NCBI GenBank assembly: GCA_028532985.1
Contig: JANCIK010000005.1
Span: 1,060,501-1,124,500, forward strand
DNA: 64,000 nt
Source: Stropharia rugosoannulata
Lineage: Eukaryota > Basidiomycota > Agaricomycetes > Agaricales > Strophariaceae
Direction: 5' to 3'
The notes beneath the pieces were generated by a model that ran no database searches, was not told the origin of the DNA, and worked only from the letters and a program-made list of their open reading frames with translations. Below are positions 45,996 to 56,832 of this stretch, one piece after another. The position numbers and the translations under genes were made by a program. Numbering within the stretch: position 1 is the stretch's first letter; each line of letters opens with the position of its first letter.

Positions 45996-47260
45996 TCGTC
46001 GCGATGCACAAAATCCTCCTCCTCCTGGACATCATCCTCCTTCCTTTCATCCACCGGCGGAATAGCATCCTCCTGGCCCTCCGCAGCGCGCATGTGCTCG
46101 AGTTGCTCCTGAAGCTCCGTGAGAGTCATGTGGCGAATGTCGAAAGCCCGGGGACAATCTCGAGAGATGTGACCAGGTTTACCACAGCGATAGCAGGTAG
46201 GGGGTGTCTTCCCAGCACTACGAGCACGATCAATGTCCATGGGAGCGCCCAGAGGAAGAGCAGGGGCAGCAGGCGCGCGAGGGGCAGGAATAATGGGCAG
46301 AGAAGCACGTGGAACGGTTGCAGGGGAGGCGGATGAACGCGTAGCCGCGGGGGGACCAGAAGGCGTAGGGTGTGCTGCACGGAAGAGCTGGTTGGTCTCG
46401 CGGTTGCGAGCAACCTCCACGGCGCGTTCATACCATCCCTGAAGCGAGGCGGGTCGACTCTCCGAGGGCAGGTTGGCGACTTGACTGTCCAGCGAAGGGG
46501 ATAGACCACGACGGAACTTCATAATCAACGCCTTCTCGTCAATGTACCCAGACTTGAGGACAAGGTCCTTGAAGGCGTCGACGTATTCTTCAGCAGAGCG
46601 GCGGCCTTGATGGTAGGAGGTGCTCTCGAGGGCGAGCTGAGCGTGCTCGGCCTCGTGCTGCTCGCAAAAATCGCGAATGAACACGGCTTCAAAGGCGTCC
46701 CAGCTACGCAGATTGAAGTCGGAAAATCCAGACATCATGGCGCGTTTCGAGAACTGGGCGGCGCGGCCTCGCTCATGAAAGAAAGGGCCCAAAGAACTCG
46801 AGAGAATTCGTCAGGAAACTGCGAGCCAGCCAGGGCGAAATAAATGGTGCAAGAATTAAGAAAAGAGCGCCCTTTTTCGCGTGAACCATCAAATGGTTTG
46901 GGAGACGCAGGTTTGAGGCGAGAGACAGTGGGAACTGCAGCTGCAGGAGCCGTGTGGGCGTCGAGATGAGGAGGGGATCACGAGGCGCAGGAGGGCGGGT
47001 GCAGGTGCAGAATGCGAGCTGGCAAGTGTAGTCTCGAGGAGGGTGCGGATAGTGTGAAGGGAGCTCGAAACGTCGGCCAATTCCTTCCGAAAAATCGCGT
47101 TATTGTGGTCGACGTACTCCAGAAGCGACGTGAGGGTGAGGGCGGGTCTGGACAAGGTATTTCCCGCCTCAGGGCTCGCAGAGGCGTCTGTATCCATCGA
47201 CATCGAAGCAGGGAGGGGTGTTGGAGTCCTAGGCCGTTTCCGAAGGCAGTAGGCGTCCAA
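45992..47260 (-). pseudogene. gag: Gypsy-2 Gag, two frame breaks
   Basis: The first frame (47260 down to about 46973) starts MDAYCLRKRPRTP and includes LTSLLEYVDHNNAIFRKELADV. The middle part (about 46970-46770) contains KPASPKPFDGS, FLNSCTIYFAL and FPDEFSRVLWALSF. The last part, from 46792, has the gag core (FSKRAMMSGFSDFNLRSW, SAEEYVDAFKDL, FRRGLSPSL) and one CCHC knuckle, CYRCGKPGHISRDC. The three parts join if one base is added at 46973-46976 and one at 46767-46768, both within short runs. Confidence 0.85.
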
Positions 47261-47276
47261 AACTGGTCCCAGGCAG

Positions 47277-47286
47277 AGGCTTTTGT
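47277..47286 (-). promoter_or_regulatory. Self-priming primer-binding site of Gypsy-2
   Basis: On the minus strand ACAAAAGCCT lies two bases past the 5' LTR end. It is the exact complement of AGGCTTTTGT within the LTR (plus coordinates 47408-47417). The pairing is 10 bp, slightly shorter than in Gypsy-1. A TATTATG sequence lies about 36 bp upstream of that LTR site on the minus strand. Confidence 0.68.
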
Positions 47287-47288
47287 AC

Positions 47289-47751
47289 TGTAAGGGCGAC
47301 TCTGCGCAGTGTCGAGCTCACACGAGACCTAGCAGAGGGATTCCGAAGTTTATTAAGCTGTAAACTATAAATACAATAGAAGCGCACCTAGCAGAGGGAT
47401 TCCGAAGACAAAAGCCTAAGGAAACCCGCTGCTGGGCGCCACAGTACATAATAGAAGCGTTGATTGATGCGTGAGAATAAACTATACAGTTGATCCGCCA
47501 CAAGAAGCCACCACATCACGTCCTCATGTGATGTGCATCATACATCATATGCACAACACATGATGGACGTGTCCCATCAGTACGTCACATGATGTAAACC
47601 GCGCGCGCCTGTGCACAGTACACACTGCAGAGCATAGTGTACACTGCACGGGCTGCGCGCGGCGTAAGAAATAAAAATAAAATAAAATAAAAGAAAGTGA
47701 AGGAAGACGAAATGAATAAAAATAAAGGGTGACGCACAGCGTCCCCTTACA
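47289..47751 (-). repeat. Gypsy-2 5' LTR
   Basis: 463 bp, identical by eye to 41550-42012, with TG...CA ends on the minus strand. The adjacent GGAAG (47752-47756) is the target duplication. Confidence 0.95.
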
Positions 47752-50391
47752 GGAAGTTCCTCTGTCTCTATTTCTGCACACGTTGTATCTCGGAATTGTC
47801 GCATAAGCTTTCCAAATTCAGAGATTTGGCGATCGGTTTGCTTAAGCGTTTCCTCGGTATGCAAGCGGAGCTTAAGGAAACAGTGCAATTCTGCAGTGCG
47901 GTAGAGTAATTTGAGCAAGCGTTTATTGTGGGGTGCATCAAGGAGCCCTTCAAAAACTGGAATGGCGCACTATTGCGATATTCAGCTTTTTGATATTTCC
48001 GGAAGGTGAAGCCCTGACCTGTAACATGTCTTCAAAGTCTCGAGCCGCAAGTTTCTTCATATCGGAGACGTTATTTGAAAATTTTCGAATTGTATTATGC
48101 CCGAAGGGATCAATATCCCTAAACCTGATGTATGTTAGGAGACAGCAGATGAATACAATTTTCAAGATACCTTCTATCAAGCTCAATAACACGATCTTCA
48201 ATACCTTTGCCTGAAGCACGAAGAAGGTGTATAAGGTGAACGAACAGGGTCTTCCAGATACCAAGTTCGAATTCATGTAAAAGGTCCGGAACAAGCATCT
48301 CTGATGGATTATAGTCAGGGCCTAAACGATCTGCAAAAGCATTCTAATAGAGATGATCGGATACTGTTTGCATACTATCGAAAAGACTTATGACAGTAGG
48401 AACTCCGGAAAAACTCTTTAATAGATTCTCTACGGCCAGGCTACGAATTCCAAGACCCGATTTATATATTGATTCGCGGGCAGCCTGAACGTAGGAGGCC
48501 ATATATTTCCGGAATTGTGTAATGCGCGCCTTAGCATCTCGTTTGAGTCCCAGGCGGTCCATATGAGATTTAGGAACAAGGCATCTGGGGCAAGGACATA
48601 GACCTTTAGGGCGAATAGTCGCAAGTAGAACTCTTTAGTTCACGCTAAGCATCCTTTTATGTAATCACAGTGAAGAGTATTAACTCACTTTTCCGGGTAG
48701 TCAGCAGAATATGTAAAAAAACGCGGGTATATTCTTCTTTTCACTCCATTGCTGCACTGAATGACTACTCCATAGTGATATGCGTGCAGAAATTCTTCGT
48801 CAAGAAGCTTTTTCCAAATCGCATGCATAAGTTCACGCCGGCAGTGCGTCAGTATTTCATCCTTCTGAGTTCGCCATTTAGCATGAAATTTTGAGGCCAT
48901 GTCGTCAAACGAGTCAGGCAGCTAAGTTTGTAATAAGCTTGATAATCAGAGGGAGAAAATGGACATCGTACCGATGGTATATAAGCCAAATGATGCATAG
49001 CTCCTGATTTGGGTTTACAACGAACGTACTTGGAAAGATTTCCCAGCATCAAGTAGATAGGCCAGGCTTGAGCATTTCCGAAATTCGTGAGATGTGTACC
49101 ATCTGAAGATATCATTAAGGCTGCGACTACCTTTTCAAGCTTACAGTTCGTAGCATCTGGAGGTAGCTTGCCACAATTCTGCAGTTTTTCATGTTCCGCA
49201 AGAAATGCGTCGGAGGTGAACACCTCGCCATAAACGCGCTCAACCTGATCTTGATCGGTAAGCCTGTTCCTGTGGAACAATTTGAATGGTGAGTAGTGTA
49301 GCATGTGAGAGAGGTGGTCCTGGAATGCTTCAACAATCACAGCAGTAAGGTTACGATGAAGAAGGCCCGGTACACTGAATACTTGAGGCGGAACGCAAGC
49401 CCTGCCTGAAGGCACCAGAATATCTACAGAAGATGTCATGAATTGACTCTTGATAGAGTCAGTGCCAGCTATAGCATTGTCAAACCGGCAATTTTCTCTA
49501 TGGGCATCAAAGTTTTCGAAATGGTGCAGATGGAAGTCTGGCTGTTGAATGACACTCTTCACAAAAGATGTTACCTCCCCTTCTGATTTTGTTGTAACAC
49601 CATTGTTCATCCAGGATAACGTTCGCCAGATGGTAACATTAGCAAAAGGCCAGTATGGTGGATGAAGTTCCTTCCAGTTGCTGGAAGAAGCGCTGTCAGA
49701 GGCAGAAGTTTCGGGTATGTTGGCCAACTCTTCCAGCGACAACTGGCCACTCGGGTCGTAAGATGGGCGCCATTCATAGACTCTATATAGTCCAAAGCGA
49801 TTGGCCGCTGTAACGATTTGATTGCGCGCGACTAGCAAAACCCTTTGCATACTATTGGAAGCTTCAGGCTCAGCTTCGTAAGCCGGGGCAAGTGGTTCGG
49901 GGGGATTGTCCATAAATCGTGCAGGAACTCGATGGGCACGCCTTGAAAGGCCAGGTTGAGCGAGCATGGGCAAGGGTAAAGGTGCACTTTCGGTATCTCC
50001 TGAATCTGAAGCAAAAGAGTTATAAGGTATAGGTGACGTTTGGGTGGCTGCTGAAGTCCCGACAGTGATACTTGAAGTCGTGTTAGTCAAGGCGAAAGTG
50101 GATGCAGCGCGATTTTGCATAGGCAGCTTCTGACTGTGCTCGGCCCTAATTAGAGACTGACATAGGCTTGGGTCAGCACCAATGTTTGAAAATTCGCACA
50201 ATATGGTAACTAACATCGAAGCGCCTACGCCGAACATCTACAGGTACAAGTTGAATCCTTGAGGTTGGCGGGACTGTAGGCTGTTTGCGACTAACGAAAA
50301 CATGCGCACAAGCGCGTCTGTGCTTGGATAGTGAACCAAACTTAGGAAAGGTTCTTCCACATGCAGGAATGCAAGAAAATTCCTGTGGCAT

Positions 50392-50948
50392 AAGTTGAGG
50401 TGGATCGTTCGAATTCGCAAGGTCAGTGCTGAAAGCTCAATTGGAAGCCAAGATATCTTGCATTCTTAGTTTTCCAAATTGCAGATAGCTTTCTTTTAAC
50501 ACGCTCGCACGAAGTTGATGAGATCGGAGGCGCAATAAGAGTGAGTCAACGACTGTGCTTATTGACCTAAAATGCAGGACTGAGCAACCATCCCTTGAGT
50601 CTGGCCTGAAACCGTTGTGAGAGTCATACTTTCCAGGCATTGCCTGTCTCAGTCCTATGCTTGTCGACTACTCGATGACTCTAACCGGTAACAAAAGCGC
50701 TCCGCAGCACTCAGGGATGAATGAATGCGCAGGTGGCGCAGGTGCAGCGCGAGTGCGCTTTGCTACGCCGATTCCAAATGAAACGACGTTATTGAAGGCT
50801 GCGGCATATCCTTGCTGGTATATAAGCATAGGCTCTTCATAAGCAGATGGTAAATTGAACTCACTCATCAAACCTGTCTGCAGGCTGCACTGGTACGAGT
50901 GCGAGCTAATCCTCTCGATTCCTTAACGAACCTAGTGCCTTCAAAGAG
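50392..50948. promoter_or_regulatory. Divergent intergenic region between Plavaka-R and gene A
   Basis: This is the counterpart of 25168-25577. Two minus-strand frames (50640-50437 and 50871-50668) are open but carry no recognisable motif. The second contains VVSFGIGVAK, which faintly recalls gene W (VSFGIAVG); I do not call it. Confidence 0.35.
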
Positions 50949-51695
50949 ATGGATGGAACCTTGTTTGCATATAAAACGGAAGAGAATTTGCTCTTCGGTT
51001 GGTCTGCAGTGCAAGATTGGGCGAGATCGCTGTCTTCACAGAATCGCATCGATGAGGTAGGGGTCGTCATTGGAAATTTAAGAAGAATTTGATGCAGTTA
51101 AGCATAGATTTGGCTTTGGGAATGTTATCTATGGCATTTAACCGATGGAGAAACACTTGCCACCATCAAGGCCGAAGGGGGGTACATCAATTGTCCGGAA
51201 ATGCTGCATTCAATCTACTGGCAATTCCTGAGTTCCAATCTAAGCGATTCAATGATGCATGGAGGTGGACTTGGCCGGGAAGGATGGGCACTGCCCCTCA
51301 ATCGCGCGGGCCCAGCGACCTCCAGATGCCTCTTAGTCGAAATTATGGAAATTTATTTCAAGAAGGTTATGCACCAAGACAATACCGATACGATCCAATT
51401 CATTATCTCGGACGGTGGTCAATACGTCAAGGCACATGCCCGCGCGCCTTTCCCAGACGGCCTGGACCACAAGCGTGTCAGGATTGGAAGTAAAGTAAGT
51501 GCTGTTTGGAAGCCCGAATTCAGCTGGTTGAGCGCTAGTAACTAGATGGTTTTATTCACACCATCTGTTGAGCATGGATCATTACTCCTTGACATGCGCA
51601 GTGCGAAGGTATTATTCGTCGCAAGTTACTCGAGAGAAAATGAAGAATACGGATCGCATCGGAGGGGCATGATGGGCTGTGATTCAAAGAACTAG
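50949..51695 (+). CDS. Gene A, right copy, 3 exons
   Basis: Exons 50949-51056, 51108-51494 and 51546-51695, all phase 0, give 214 aa. It matches left gene A in order: LFGWSAVQDWARSL, WLWECYLWHLTDGETL, YWQFLSSNLSDS, FIISDG, KAHARAPFPDGLDHKRVRIGSK, VEHGSLLLDMRSAK. The start is uncertain: the left copy has about 25 more N-terminal residues, and similarity continues upstream of this ATG for a few codons before a stop. Divergent from Plavaka-R, as on the left. Unlike the left module, there is only one A gene. Confidence 0.7.
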
Positions 51696-53535
51696 CAGTA
51701 GCAAGAACAGATGTAGCGCATTAGTTGGAATGATGCTCTATTTGCCCGGTGGGGTACCATAAGATGCTGCAGCCGCATCAAGGAGATTGAAAGGCTAGCC
51801 GACTTTCAAGTTTGGGACCGGGCATGAAAGACTCCCACTAATTGATAGCGCATTCTGCAGCGTTGCCAGAGAAGCAATACTGTTACTAAACACAGTGGTG
51901 GACATCTCTTGAGATGAAGCAGAGCGAGAAAAAGAGCCATTAAGATAATGTGGTGTTGAGCAAGTAGGGAGTCTCACCTCCTTTTCATCTCGAGCTCTTC
52001 AGATATCTCTGCCTGAAGTTCAGAGCATCGAATGACCAGAGTTATGAAGATGATGCGCCCAATATTTATAATTAAAAAAAGGAATGGCCAGTGTCGATTC
52101 CGCAGACACATCCTACAGGAAACAGGGCGACCTTGGCGGCGCGGCCAGCTGGCCTCCCTTTCTTCCCGGGGCAAACCTTCCTTAGCCTTCTGCTTGAGCA
52201 AAAGCACTGGGTGGGTACGGCCTTGACGTGTAGGATATGAGGAGTGCCGAGTGCGAGTGAACACGCCGCGCTAGCACGTATGTGCTGGCTCAGCGTAATG
52301 CTTCCTTCTTCTAAATGGGCGATCAAGTGGACGTCCTGGCTTGTCTTGAGGCTCTAGTCGGTAGGGTCAAGCAAGGCTTAGGAATGGCTGGAGAGAGCCA
52401 ACCTCCTGGCCTGCCTTTCAGCGGTACTGACGCATGAGGCCGGCAGTGGGCCGTCTCGACTTGAGAGGTCTAAAGAATGCGAGGTGGCGGATACGGGTGA
52501 AGGAGATGAATGCGCAGACGGGATCGTTATCGCGCGGTAGGGTCAAGCAAGGCTTAGGAAGGGCTCGAGAGAGCCAACCTCCTGGCCTGCCTTCAGATTT
52601 TAGTCAAGGCATTGGGGAAGATAGCCTCCGGGTTTGAAAATGCGGGAGCTCACAAACCAACACGTGACTCGTCCAGCATGCTTATCACTATAGTGGTAAG
52701 CAAATGGGGCCAAAATGGGGCTTGCTAGGTCAGAAGGCAGCCACGCGAGTGCATGGATTCTGGTATTTTGGACAGATATTTAGTGCTGTTGCATCCTACC
52801 GTGACTATGTCAAAAAAAAAAAAATTAGAAGCAGATTGCAAACAAGATGCGAAGATGTGTGGTCCGGGCCCGGATTTCCCGGACCGTCCCCGCAGTGCTA
52901 GGCGAGCGCTTATCATCCTTGCCTGACAATCGCCCGAACAGACTTCTAATATGCTTTGAAAATGCTCGCAAGTTAGGGCATAGATGAATTCAGACTGTCA
53001 CCTTCCTCGCCGGACCCCTCTGCCTTCGCTCAAGCTACCTCCAAGGGTGCCTCTTTTGAGCTCCTCCCGAGCTGCCTCAGGGCACACCCGCGCCTTGCTT
53101 GAAAGTGCCTCGAGTGCCAGCATTCTTGCCCCGCGACTCCTTTTAAGTCATGCTGCGCTCTGCGCTGTGAGAAGCGTCTGCGTATCTCTAGAGCACCCTT
53201 CGAAGAGGCCGAAAAGTAGGCCACGCGAGTTTCAGCACTTGAGCCCCTCATATTTCCTTTGATCTGCAACTTCTAGCTCAGTCGTAGGATCAAAAGAAAT
53301 GTCCTTCCGCGTGCCGCAGCTGGTCGTGCAAAATCATAGCTCTATGGTGAGCACAGTGGCAGGCCAGGTCAGTGCTCCCTTGCCTCTCATTTATTTGATT
53401 GGAAAACGTTTTCAACGCCTCCAGGAGAACTCGCGCTTGGGTCCCTCTAAAACCACTAGGAATAGCTCTGTTTACACTACACCTGACGCTACGGACACCG
53501 ATCGGGGCCCGGGGCTAGGGCAAGCCAATAGATAT
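51696..53535. other. Repeat-containing spacer
   Basis: No gene is recognised. It holds an inverted relative of the 62-kb minisatellite (52361-52595), a stretch with similar words near 52100-52260, and a 12-base A run at 52812. A plus frame at 53299-53826 is antisense to gene B and is not believed. Confidence 0.4.
52361..52595 (-). repeat. Inverted relative of the 73-bp minisatellite
   Basis: Two units (52361-52430 and about 52538-52595) read, on the minus strand, as AGGCAGGCCAGGAGGTTGGC ... CCTAAGCCTTGCTTGACC. The sequence between them (CGCATTC, GGCGGATACGGG, GATGAATGCGCAGACGGGAT) is the reverse complement of the flank at about 62630-62695, so unit and flank were copied together. Confidence 0.75.
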
Positions 53536-54452
53536 TCATTCCAAATCGCTAGTATCCTGTGCTCCCGTCGAGCAACCCTTGCTCTGAATCAGGGCGATGC
53601 AGCCCTTTACACTACCCAGCAAATCGCTATCGCCAAAGCCTTCATCGTAATGGCTCCTTGCCACTCGCTTTGTCATATACCGACCACACCGTGTGCACAC
53701 ATGGAATATACTTTCAAAATCCTGCATAGGGAGCCCCCCCGCGTTATCGGGATCATGAGCGTCGAGCAATCTCATCGAAATTTGGGCTCTTCTTGGTGCT
53801 GGATTAAAAATATCCTGCTCGCCTGATATTGCTACTGCAGTGAGCAAAATAATTGTGAATTTGCGTTCTCTAGCACTGACCAGTTATCTCAGGGCATTTA
53901 TGATAAGGGACTGTCCTGGCCGTCACGAAATTAAAACACCCCTGGCACCTCACGAACAACTTCCAGAATTCGTCCTCGGGTAGCCCGTACGCAGGCAGCC
54001 AATCAAGGCTCAATAACTGCAAAAAACGGGTCCTGTGTTGCTGCAAAGGACTAAACATGGATGCCGCCTGCGCATTGAAGAAGCCAGCTCTCCTTTTCAA
54101 ACCCAACGGCTCCTCGAATTGCAACGGCTCTACTGCAAGCTTGCAAACTGTATTTTTGTGTATGTTGGCCTTGAGATATTGGTGTAATAGTCCGGCTCTC
54201 ACCTGGAAATTTTATTAAGTCATATTTAACCCCTGGCCGTTTTCCACGATTTTCATGCTGGACGCTGGTATGACCGTGCCCAGACATCGGACTAGGAGAT
54301 GCCGGCGAGCGGGGTAGCATATAGAATCCTCCTTTCCTCTTTCTTACCCTCGGGCGAGGCTGAGGCATTCCTGGCTCCATGCCGGGCGTAGCGATGAGCG
54401 GGTCCGGCTTTCCTTCACCATAAGATGCTCGCTGTTCCTGTTCATTTAACAT
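53536..54452 (-). CDS. Gene B, right copy: putative zinc-binding protein
   Basis: The main exon ends at 53881 and joins 53822-53536 by a GT-AG intron that the left copy lacks. Kept features are LLSLDWLPAYGLPEDEFWKL, the cluster CQGCFNFVTARTVPYHKC, ISMRLLDAHDPDNAGG and CTRCGRYMTKRVARSH. The N-terminal part (54452 to about 54200; RKRKGGFYMLPRSPASPSP) aligns with the left copy (RRQGGYYIMPPSPVSPSP). It is one base out of frame with the rest around 54170-54230, so an extra intron or a frameshift lies there. Confidence 0.65.
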
Positions 54453-55065
54453 ATAGAGGTAACAATTTAAGAAGTGCGAAGCTTCGAATCACCAAGTGTG
54501 CTAAGGGCTAGCTACAGTTGTACGTCTTATGTATACTTAGGCAGAGGCTGAGCGCGCAGCAGCATGTTGCGAGCCCATCTACAGTCAGGGATGAGTCCGC
54601 TCTCAGGTTTGCGAGTCACTGACTCATCCCGCAGCTGCCTAGGCTGGCAGTAAAGGCGATCTTTCCAGAAACTAGCTACTAGCGTGTTCATTGCAGCACA
54701 AGCTAACTATTGGAAGCGCATAGGTAAATAATTACTGGATTGGTCCAGTGAGTGATATGGTCGGTCACAAACCACAAATCAACAATCAAACAAATGTCTT
54801 TTTGAAACCATAACAGTCCCCTCTATCTTTTTGTAGTCGGGCCCATCTGTATTTGCACTCAGTACCAGTTGTAATAATAAGTGTGTACTGCTCTAGGGGA
54901 AAGCACTTTTTAACTCAAGTCAGCATAAACAGATTGAATCAATCTATGGGATGTTATTGTCAAAAAGGGGTACATGATGTCCTAGTACACGCAGCCAGTC
55001 ATAGTCACAAATGGTAAATACAGAGGCGGGCTAGAATCGAAGATGGTGACAACCAGACCTGCTTA
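54453..55065. other. Spacer between genes B and C (right)
   Basis: Nothing is recognised. An inverted pair, TCAGGGATGAGTCCGC against GACTCATCC, lies near 54590-54630 and may form a short hairpin. Confidence 0.4.
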
Positions 55066-56832
55066 CTAAACACCAGCCAGACCAAGGCATTTGATCCTGC
55101 GAATATACTCAGCCAGTAAGTTACTAAGGTATTCAAATTCTTCTTCAGAGATCAGGCCCATTTGCTGCGCTGCCGTCAGAAGCCTCCGAGTAGTTAAGTT
55201 GGAAGGCTGGGGTAATTTCAGGTTTGGGCGAATGCAGGCCAGGAGGAGCGCTACGGGGCTCAAGATCACGGAAGGCCTACGCAGGGGCTGGGACGACGCC
55301 AACACGACGATCACCTGCTGGATAATCCTAGCGTGCAGCCTTATGGTAAAAACAAGAGGCTGGGAGAAAGCGTAGTTGTTCAAAGTTTGTTGCGCCTGCT
55401 CTATGCCGTCGGCACTGGCCAAAAAAATATCGGTCTTCAACGAAAGCAACATCAGGAATGGGAACAGTCTATAGCAAATTATTGCACTCACAAAAGCTGC
55501 CGCTAGCGCAAGTACGGTCGATGGTAGGGCTTCCGTTGATTGCGGAATTGCGGTCAAGGCGTCAGCGCCGATGAACTGAACCATGACCCTAAACAGCTGC
55601 TCAGTAAATGGAGATATGTGAATGGACGATATTCTAGAAAGCAACTTGGAAGTGGGGGAAATCTTGTAGCTGGTCTTGACTTTGCGACCGGATCCAGATA
55701 GGTCCCACAACAATGGCAGGTCCACTGACTGGTAGGCGCCGGAAGCTCCGCTCTGACGGCATGGCTCTTTCCCCCAGGCAAAGCTGTGAGTATATTGCAG
55801 TTTGGTCGCGGCGTCGTGCATGGTTTCCAGAAGTTTATTTGAGAAACCCTGGATCTATAAGATTTTATTCAGCGCCAAAAAAACGATCCAAAGAGCCAAA
55901 TATCAATCCTTACAGAGTAGGTCACCTCTTCGACGCAGTGAACATATAGTGTGTCTTCGTCCGGTTCCCCAAAGCGCGAGCTGAGGTGGGGCAACCAACG
56001 GCCGTGCCTCAATGGGCCTTCCTCTGGCACCAACTGCTTGATAACGTTTGATTCGCTGACAGCCAGCCATAACGCGCTGAAGTCATAGTTAAGCTTGAGG
56101 GCGATGATAGTTTCGACTACGATGAGCTAGTTAAAGCAATGAGTCACTGCAGCCTTGTGCAAAATAGGCTGATAACGTACTCGAGTCTGTTTGGGCATTT
56201 TCTCCCCCTTGAGGACATACTTGAGCAGCGTATCTCGGGAGCCGATGAAGACTTCGGAATAGAGCTCCAGGATAAGTGGCGCTTTTTCAGGATCAATGTT
56301 GAAGTCGTTGTCGTGAAGTTTCCAATCGATTGGGAAATGAGGCTTATTGTCGTACAACCCGGTCGTCCAGGGGTTGTCAGCCATACAATTGGCTTGACGC
56401 CTTATTTGTTCGAAGTACTCGACAAGCGGCCTCAGCGCAGGTTCCGAACTTGCTTCGAGCTGCTTGATCTTGTACTGCGGAAGCCAAATTGTAAATACTA
56501 AACAAAAGCCTGGAGTGGCAGACTCGTACTGGTAACGTAAAAAGAAGTTGCAGGGGTTCCTTGGAATCCGGGGCAAGCGGTGGGAACGGGCTGCCGCTGA
56601 TGGCGCGTCGGGTCCCTTGGGGTGAGTCGCGCAACGATGATAAGGTGGAATACGACTCCATGATAGTAGATACTGGAGCCTCGGGGCTTGTGGAAAATGA
56701 ATCTTCTTCGAACCAATCGATGTTGGGCACAAGTGACAAGGTTCCACCGGGCAACGAAGTGAGAGAGGAACCACAGGCTTGTCGGAGGACATCTGAAGAG
56801 CTGGCTTCAAGGGTTGATAGAAAGGTTTGCAT
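55066..56832 (-). CDS. Gene C, right copy: unknown protein, 5 exons, intact
   Basis: Exons 56832-56530, 56474-56181, 56126-55914, 55854-55492 and 55434-55066, all phase 0, give 513 aa against 509 on the left. The alignment is weak but colinear: LRPLVEYFEQIRR versus LPSLTHFMESVRR; WKLHDNDFNI versus WVLRENNYGSGI; LNYDFSALWLAVSES versus MNYDKHFRRLWIKARDS; LFRVMVQFIGADAL versus LFRALVEYLGSETL; TDIFLASADGIEQAQQTL versus ADRILASCAGYPEGLEAV. The C-terminus differs. Keeping five exons and length despite this divergence suggests selection on the protein. Function is unknown. Confidence 0.72.

Larger units (their letters stand above)
41545..47756 (-). mobile_element. Gypsy-2: chromodomain Ty3/Gypsy retrotransposon with identical LTRs and broken frames
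   Basis: The element proper is 41550-47751, on the minus strand. It is flanked by GGAAG on both sides (41545-41549 and 47752-47756), a perfect 5-bp target duplication within a Plavaka exon. The LTRs are 463 bp each and appear identical, so insertion was recent. Gene order on the minus strand is gag, protease, reverse transcriptase, RNase H, integrase, chromodomain. The coding frame is interrupted at about 46973, 46767, 45271, 44232, 43793 and 42893. All but one of these breaks would be repaired by one more base in a homopolymer run; the exception (44232) needs two bases. Confidence 0.95.
40102..50391 (-). pseudogene. Plavaka-type transposase, right copy, split by Gypsy-2
   Basis: The gene starts at 50391 with the same Cys2-His-Cys finger (CIPACGRTF...HRRAC). 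It follows the left copy exon by exon: core 50158-48983 region (WMNNGVTTKSEGEV, SSDGTHLTNFGNA), 48900-48692, 48624-48370, 48340-47970 (FELG and FRDIDPFG parts), then 47930-47752. There the coding exon stops at GGAAG, and it resumes at 41549 after the retrotransposon with KERAARFRREN. Exons 41549-41345, 41295-41055, 40998-40380 and 40317-40102 complete it. By eye the central block is about three quarters identical to the left copy. Apart from the insertion I saw no stop or shift, so it was intact when Gypsy-2 entered. It faces the left Plavaka gene. Confidence 0.88.

Noticed and set aside
42893..46976. Programmed frameshifting as the cause of the Gypsy-2 breaks
   Set aside because: Six shifts within one element, some inside catalytic domains, cannot all be programmed. 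Homopolymer loss explains them better.
53299..53826. 175-codon plus-strand frame
   Set aside because: It runs opposite gene B exons, whose similarity to the left copy is clear.
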